This document shows positions 59,566 to 64,000 of a stretch of 64,000 bases of DNA, in pieces. This DNA is from Burkholderia sp. Bp8963 (GTDB lineage Bacteria; Pseudomonadota; Gammaproteobacteria; Burkholderiales; Burkholderiaceae): the NCBI RefSeq assembly GCF_003854275.1, contig NZ_QTQP01000015.1, forward strand, positions 89,875 to 153,874, in the 5' to 3' direction. The notes beneath the pieces were generated by a model. It was given only the letters and a program-made list of their open reading frames with translations, did not search any database and had not been told where the DNA came from. The translations under genes and the position numbers were made by a program. Positions within the stretch are counted from its first letter, which is position 1; each line of letters opens with the position of its first letter.

Positions 59566-60903
59566 ATGCAAGACATCGACGAATTTCTGAAGAAACACCG
59601 GATCACCGAGATCGAAGCGATCATTCCCGACATGGCCGGCATCGCGCGCGGCAAGATCACGCCGCGCAACAAGTTCACGTCCGGCGAATCGATGCGCCTG
59701 CCGCAGGCCGTGATGGTGCAGACCGTCACCGGCGAATATCCGGAAGACGGGTCGCTCACCGGCGTCACCGATCCCGACATGGTGTGCGTGCCCGACACGT
59801 CGACGATCCGCCTGATCCCGTGGGCGGTCGACCCGACCGCGCAGGTGATCCACGACTGTGTGCATTTCGACGGCTCCCCGGTCGAGATCTCGCCGCGCTA
59901 CGTGCTGCGCCGCGTGCTCGACCTGTACAAGGCGAAGGGCTGGAAGCCGGTCGTGGCACCCGAGCTCGAGTTCTACCTGGTCGACATGAACAAGGACCCG
60001 GACCTGCCGCTGCGCCCGCCGGTCGGCCGCACGGGCCGCCCGGAAACGGGCCGCCAGTCGTATTCGATCGAGGCCGTCAACGAGTTCGATCCGCTGTTCG
60101 AGGACATCTACGAGTACTGCGAATCGCAGAACCTCGACATCGACACGCTGATCCACGAGGTCGGCGCCGCGCAGATGGAGATCAACTTCATGCACGGCGA
60201 CGCACTGTCGCTGGCCGACCAGGTGTTCCTGTTCAAGCGCACGGTGCGCGAAGCGGCGCTGCGCCACAACATGTATGCGACGTTCATGGCGAAGCCGATG
60301 GAAGGCGAGCCCGGTTCGGCGATGCACGTGCACCAGAGCATCGTCGACGAGGAAACGGGCCACAACCTGTTCACGTCGAAGGAGACGGGCGGCGCGACGT
60401 CGATGTTCTACAACTATCTCGCGGGCCTGCAGAAGTACACGCCGGCGCTGATGCCGATCTTCGCGCCGTACATCAACTCGTACCGCCGGCTGTCGCGCTT
60501 CATGGCCGCGCCGATCAACGTGCAGTGGGGCTACGACAACCGCACGGTCGGCTTCCGCATCCCGCACTCGGGCCCGGCCGCGCGCCGCATCGAGAACCGG
60601 ATCCCGGGTGTCGACTGCAACCCGTACCTCGCGCTCGCCGCGACGCTCGCGGCCGGCTATCTCGGCATGACGCAACGGCTGGAGCCGACCGAGCCGCTCG
60701 TCAGCGACGGCTACGACCTGCCGTACCAGCTGCCGCGCAACCTCGAGGAAGGCCTGACGCTGATGGCCGCCTGCGAGCCGCTCGGCGAGATTCTCGGCCA
60801 CAAGTTCCTGAAGGCGTATTTCGCGCTGAAGGAAACCGAATACGAAGCGTTCTTCCGCGTGATCAGCTCGTGGGAACGCCGCCATCTGCTGCTGCACGTG
60901 TAA
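59566..60903 (+). CDS. puuA: Gamma-glutamylputrescine synthetase (glutamine synthetase family)
   Basis: 445 residues from ATG 59566 (MQDIDEFLKKHRITEIEAI); ATG 59536, overlapping the puuD stop, would add ten residues and is the alternative. GS-fold: EFYLVDMNKD at the metal site, HEVGAAQMEINFMHGDALS, MAKPMEGEPGSAMHVHQSI with the HVHQS metal/substrate motif, and NPYLALAATLAAGY near the end. Ligates glutamate to putrescine, the first step. The length and NFMHGD pattern fit PuuA rather than GlnA. Confidence 0.92.
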   Translation: MQDIDEFLKKHRITEIEAIIPDMAGIARGKITPRNKFTSGESMRLPQAVMVQTVTGEYPEDGSLTGVTDPDMVCVPDTSTIRLIPWAVDPTAQVIHDCVHFDGSPVEISPRYVLRRVLDLYKAKGWKPVVAPELEFYLVDMNKDPDLPLRPPVGRTGRPETGRQSYSIEAVNEFDPLFEDIYEYCESQNLDIDTLIHEVGAAQMEINFMHGDALSLADQVFLFKRTVREAALRHNMYATFMAKPMEGEPGSAMHVHQSIVDEETGHNLFTSKETGGATSMFYNYLAGLQKYTPALMPIFAPYINSYRRLSRFMAAPINVQWGYDNRTVGFRIPHSGPAARRIENRIPGVDCNPYLALAATLAAGYLGMTQRLEPTEPLVSDGYDLPYQLPRNLEEGLTLMAACEPLGEILGHKFLKAYFALKETEYEAFFRVISSWERRHLLLHV

Positions 60904-60931
60904 GCGTGCACAACCGCAATCCGGAGGAAAC

Positions 60932-62359
60932 ATGACCTACCGCAACGAATCAGCCTGGATCCAGCCCGCCGCGCCGGCGGCCCGCGCGACGCAACAGCGC
61001 ACGACCGCCGAATACCGCGCGCTCGATGCCGCGCACCACATCCATCCGTTCTCCGACATGGGCGCGCTCAACCGCGCGGGCAGCCGCGTGATCGTGAAGG
61101 CAGACGGCGTCTACCTGTGGGACTCGGACGGCAACAAGATCATCGACGGGATGGCCGGCCTGTGGTGCGTGAACGTCGGCTACGGCCGCAAGGAACTCGC
61201 CGACGCCGCGTACCGGCAACTGCAGGAGCTGCCGTTCTACAACACGTTCTTCAAGACGACGCACCCGCCGGTGATCGAGCTGTCGGCAATGCTCGCCGAA
61301 GTGACGCCGCCGGGCTTCAACCACTTCTTCTATTGCAACAGCGGCTCGGAAGGCAACGACACCGTGCTGCGTCTCGTGCACCAGTACTGGCGCGTGCAGG
61401 GCCAGCCGCAGAAGAAATACGTGATCTCGCGCAGGAACGGCTACCACGGCTCGACGATCGCGGGCGGCACGCTCGGCGGGATGGGCTACATGCACGAGCA
61501 GATGCCGTCCAAGGTCGAGCACATCGTGCACATCGACCAGCCGTATTTCTTCGGCGAAGCGCAGGCCGGCGAAACGCCGGAAGCGTTCGGCCTCGCACGC
61601 GCGCAGCAGCTCGAGGCGAAGATCCTCGAACTCGGCGCGGAAAACGTCGCCGCGTTCATCGGCGAGCCGTTCCAGGGCGCGGGCGGCGTGATCTTCCCGC
61701 CGTCGACGTACTGGCCGGAAATCCAGCGGATCTGCCGCAAGTACGACATCCTGCTCGTCGCGGACGAAGTGATCGGCGGTTTCGGCCGCACCGGCGAATG
61801 GTTCGCACACCAGCACTTCGGCTTCGAACCGGACCTGATCACGATGGCGAAGGGCCTCACGTCCGGTTACGTGCCGATGGGCGCGGTCGGCATCCACGAG
61901 CGCGTCGTGCGGCCGATCATCGACAACGGCGAGTTCAACCACGGCCTCACGTATTCGGGCCACCCGGTCGCGGCGGCGGTCGCGGTCGCGAACCTGAAGC
62001 TGCTGCGCGACGAAGGCATCGTCGAACGGGTCAAGACCGATACGGGCCCGTACTTCCAGGCGCTGATGCGCGAGATGTTCGCGCGTCATCCGATCGTCGG
62101 CGAAGTGCACGGCCACGGACTCGTCGCGAGCCTGCAGCTCGCCGAAGCGCCCGCCGAGCGCCGCCGCTTCGCGAACGGCGGCGACGTCGGCACGATCTGC
62201 CGCGACTTCTGTTTCAACGGCAACCTGATCATGCGTGCGACCGGCGACCGGATGCTGCTGTCGCCGCCGCTCGTGATCTCGCGCCAGGAGATCGACGAAC
62301 TCGTGTCGAAGGCGAAGAAAGCCGTCGATGCGACCGCCCAGCAACTGGGCCTCTCGTAA
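60932..62359 (+). CDS. Putrescine/polyamine-pyruvate transaminase (SpuC type)
   Basis: 475-residue class III PLP aminotransferase. Segments: HIHPFSDMGALNRAGSRVIV, FYCNSGSEGNDTVLRLVHQY, YHGSTIAGGTLGGMGYMHEQ, AFIGEPFQGAGGVIFPPSTY, LLVADEVIGGFGRTGEWFAH, and Lys in ITMAKGLTSGYVPMGAVGI. This resembles SpuC, which transfers the amine from putrescine to pyruvate, an alternative to the glutamylated route. Located between puuA and the polyamine-binding protein gene, spacing 28 bases after puuA. Confidence 0.9.
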   Translation: MTYRNESAWIQPAAPAARATQQRTTAEYRALDAAHHIHPFSDMGALNRAGSRVIVKADGVYLWDSDGNKIIDGMAGLWCVNVGYGRKELADAAYRQLQELPFYNTFFKTTHPPVIELSAMLAEVTPPGFNHFFYCNSGSEGNDTVLRLVHQYWRVQGQPQKKYVISRRNGYHGSTIAGGTLGGMGYMHEQMPSKVEHIVHIDQPYFFGEAQAGETPEAFGLARAQQLEAKILELGAENVAAFIGEPFQGAGGVIFPPSTYWPEIQRICRKYDILLVADEVIGGFGRTGEWFAHQHFGFEPDLITMAKGLTSGYVPMGAVGIHERVVRPIIDNGEFNHGLTYSGHPVAAAVAVANLKLLRDEGIVERVKTDTGPYFQALMREMFARHPIVGEVHGHGLVASLQLAEAPAERRRFANGGDVGTICRDFCFNGNLIMRATGDRMLLSPPLVISRQEIDELVSKAKKAVDATAQQLGLS

Positions 62360-62372
62360 CGGCTTCGCTTAC

Positions 62373-62396
62373 GGGCGGCGGCGGGCGCCGCCGCCC
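62373..62396 (+). other. GC-rich stem-loop between the transaminase and binding-protein genes
   Basis: GGGCGGCGGC, loop GGGC, GCCGCCGCCC: a 10-bp perfect stem, 24 bases before the binding-protein ATG. It lacks a T-run, so it is more likely an mRNA processing or stability element that favours the binding-protein message than a full terminator. Confidence 0.5.
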
Positions 62397-62419
62397 ATAT
62401 AACCCAAGGGAACTCCACC

Positions 62420-63538
62420 ATGCGTGCTCGTCATCTTCGCCAAGCCTGCTCCGCCGCCGCCCTTGCCGCCGCGGCCGCGTTCACGTCCGTCGCCAGCCCG
62501 CCGGTGCAAGCCGCCGACGAGCTGAACGTCTACAACTGGTCGGACTACATCGCGCCCGACACGATTCCGAACTTCCAGAAGCAGACCGGCATCCACGTAA
62601 AGTACGACAACTACGACAGCGACGACACGCTGCAGGCGAAGCTGCTCGCAGGCAGCTCGGGCTACGACATCGTCGTGCCGACGTCGAACTACATGGCCAA
62701 GCAGATCCAGGCGGGCGTCTACCAGAAGCTCGACAAGTCGAAGCTGCCGAACCTCACGAACCTCGACCCGCTGCTGATGAAGATGATCTCGGATGCGGAT
62801 CCGGGCAACCAGTACGGCGTACCGTGGGCATACGGCACGGACGGCATCGGCTACAACGTGCAGGCCGTGAAGAAGGCGCTCGGCGACAACGCGCCAGTCG
62901 ACAGCTGGGCGCTCGTGTTCGACCCGGCCAACATGGCGAAGCTGAAGGGCTGCGGCGTGTCGTTCCTCGACCAGGCCGTCGACGTGTTCGCGGCGACGCT
63001 GCAATACATGGGCAAGAACCCGAACAGCACGAACCCCGCCGACTACCAGGCAGCCTTCGACGTCCTGAAGAAAGTCCGCCCGTACATTACCCAGTTCAAC
63101 TCGTCCGGCTACATCAACGATCTCGCGAACAACGACGTCTGCGTCGTACTCGGCTGGTCGGGCGACGTCGGCATCGCGCACCGCCGCTCGTCGGAAGCGA
63201 AGCGCTCGTACGACATCAAGTTCGCGAACCCGAAGGAAGGCGGCCTGCTGTGGTTCGACGTGATGGTGATCCCGAAGGACGCGCCGCACGCCGAAGCCGC
63301 ACTGAAGTGGATCAACTACATCGAGGATCCGAAGGTCAACGCGGCGATCACCAACACGGTGTTCTATCCGACCGCGAACAAGGCCGCACACCCGCTCGTG
63401 ACGCCGGCAGTCGCGCAGGACCCGACCGTCTACCCGTCCGAAGAGGTGTTGAAGAAGATGACGCTGATGAAGCCGATGCCGGCCGACATCCTGCGTCTGC
63501 AGAACCGCCTGTGGGCGCAATTGAAGACCGGCCACTGA
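62420..63538 (+). CDS. Polyamine ABC transporter substrate-binding protein (PotF/SpuD type)
   Basis: 372 residues with signal peptide (RHLRQACSAAALAAAAAFTS, cleavage near VQAADE). Mature LNVYNWSDYIAPDTIPNFQK is the PotF/PotD signature, followed by YDNYDSDDTLQAKLLAGSSG, DIVVPTSNYMAKQIQAGVY, PWAYGTDGIGYNV and DVCVVLGWSGDV, which line the putrescine site. Periplasmic receptor for putrescine or spermidine. The importer ATPase gene follows at the edge of the window. Confidence 0.95.
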   Translation: MRARHLRQACSAAALAAAAAFTSVASPPVQAADELNVYNWSDYIAPDTIPNFQKQTGIHVKYDNYDSDDTLQAKLLAGSSGYDIVVPTSNYMAKQIQAGVYQKLDKSKLPNLTNLDPLLMKMISDADPGNQYGVPWAYGTDGIGYNVQAVKKALGDNAPVDSWALVFDPANMAKLKGCGVSFLDQAVDVFAATLQYMGKNPNSTNPADYQAAFDVLKKVRPYITQFNSSGYINDLANNDVCVVLGWSGDVGIAHRRSSEAKRSYDIKFANPKEGGLLWFDVMVIPKDAPHAEAALKWINYIEDPKVNAAITNTVFYPTANKAAHPLVTPAVAQDPTVYPSEEVLKKMTLMKPMPADILRLQNRLWAQLKTGH

Positions 63539-63724
63539 TCGCCATGCATGCACGCGGCGCAGGAATCGCTCGATCCCTGCACGCATGAATCACGCGGACG
63601 ACCGTCCGCCCGCGCGCGTCGCGCGCACGCTCCACCCGGCACGAGCCGTTCACGCGAGTCGCATCCTGCGCCTCGCGCGGGGACGCTCACGCCTGCAATC
63701 CGTGATGAACGAATGGTGAAACAC

Positions 63725-64000
63725 ATGCAATCGATACCCTCTTCCGCTGCCGCGCGCCAAGCGCAGCCGGCCGCCGCGGCCCGCTCGAAGAACGATGCGT
63801 TCGTGCGCATCGAGAACGTCGTGAAGAAATTCGGCGACAGCACCGCCGTCGACAACGTGAACCTGACGATCGCAAAGAACGAGCTGTTCGCACTGCTCGG
63901 CAGCTCGGGCTGCGGCAAGTCGACGTTGCTGCGCATGCTCGCCGGCCTCGAGACGGCCACCTCCGGCAAGATCTACGTCGACGGCGAGGATCTCGCATCG
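63725..64000 (+). CDS. Polyamine ABC transporter ATPase (PotG/SpuF type), partial
   Basis: N-terminal 92 residues only, running off the right edge. VRIENVVKKFGDSTAVDNVN begins the ATPase fold, and Walker A LLGSSGCGKSTLLRML is complete. The N-terminal 25 residues before it are an Ala/Gln-rich extension. ATG 63725 is chosen; an in-frame ATG at 63713 is possible and neither has a strong Shine-Dalgarno. Follows the binding-protein gene by 186 bases and should be followed by permease genes. Confidence 0.9.
   Translation, partial: MQSIPSSAAARQAQPAAAARSKNDAFVRIENVVKKFGDSTAVDNVNLTIAKNELFALLGSSGCGKSTLLRMLAGLETATSGKIYVDGEDLAS

Overview
The window is a high-GC, gene-dense stretch of a Burkholderia chromosome. 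It most resembles the main chromosome of a Burkholderia cepacia complex species: a KirBac channel, ttcA-glmU-glmS, a gamma-glutamylated putrescine locus, an OmpC-type porin and many LysR genes. This identification comes from recognising protein families and synteny by eye, not from a database search. No rRNA, tRNA, CRISPR array, origin or integrase was seen.

Layout. 1-11 kb is ordinary chromosome: a partial inward-rectifier K+ channel, sulfate-binding protein, a DapA-family lyase, a PIN/Phd toxin-antitoxin pair, LysR regulators, and an operon-like run of VOC protein, hydroxyacid dehydrogenase, HMG-CoA lyase, YbaK deacylase and a DUF1289 protein. It also holds three decayed loci: a sulfite oxidase/cytochrome c remnant, and a divergent GST/LysR pair in which both genes have internal deletions. 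At 11.4-12.5 kb sits a complete IS30-family element, followed by about 1 kb of lower-GC DNA with no recognisable gene.

Accessory cluster (13.5-31.5 kb). Seventeen tightly packed rightward genes look like one transcription unit for making and exporting a small, probably lipid-like, molecule. They encode a PLP decarboxylase, acyl carrier protein, a KAS III-like protein lacking all three catalytic residues, an acyl-CoA-dehydrogenase-like pair, a MATE exporter, an AMP ligase, a KAS III, an amino-acid-type adenylation enzyme, a transglutaminase-fold protein, a MacB-like ABC pair, a LolA-like periplasmic protein, an outer-membrane barrel, two paralogous alpha/beta hydrolases (one exported) and a thioesterase. 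There are no condensation domains. A plausible reading is ACP-bound decarboxylation (BtrK precedent), KAS III chain building and transglutaminase-type amide formation (AdmF precedent). The cluster lies between the IS30 region and conserved genes, so it looks like an acquired island. I could not match it to a named product.

31.8-53.7 kb returns to ordinary chromosome: EamA exporter with divergent Lrp/AsnC regulator, a haloacetate dehalogenase with a complete active-site set, nitronate monooxygenase, LysR, porin, SBF transporter, an EAL-CBS-GGDEF protein, a LacI/AGE-epimerase/PfkB sugar operon, MidA, an SDR, folB, ttcA, glmU and glmS. 53.8-55.5 kb carries metal genes: an Ftr1 permease with a cupredoxin, and a copper-chaperone-like protein behind a MerR-type promoter. 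55.6-64 kb is putrescine catabolism and uptake: puuC, puuR, puuD, puuA, a transaminase, the PotF-type binding protein and the start of the ABC ATPase, with a long untranslated region and a candidate operator upstream of puuD.
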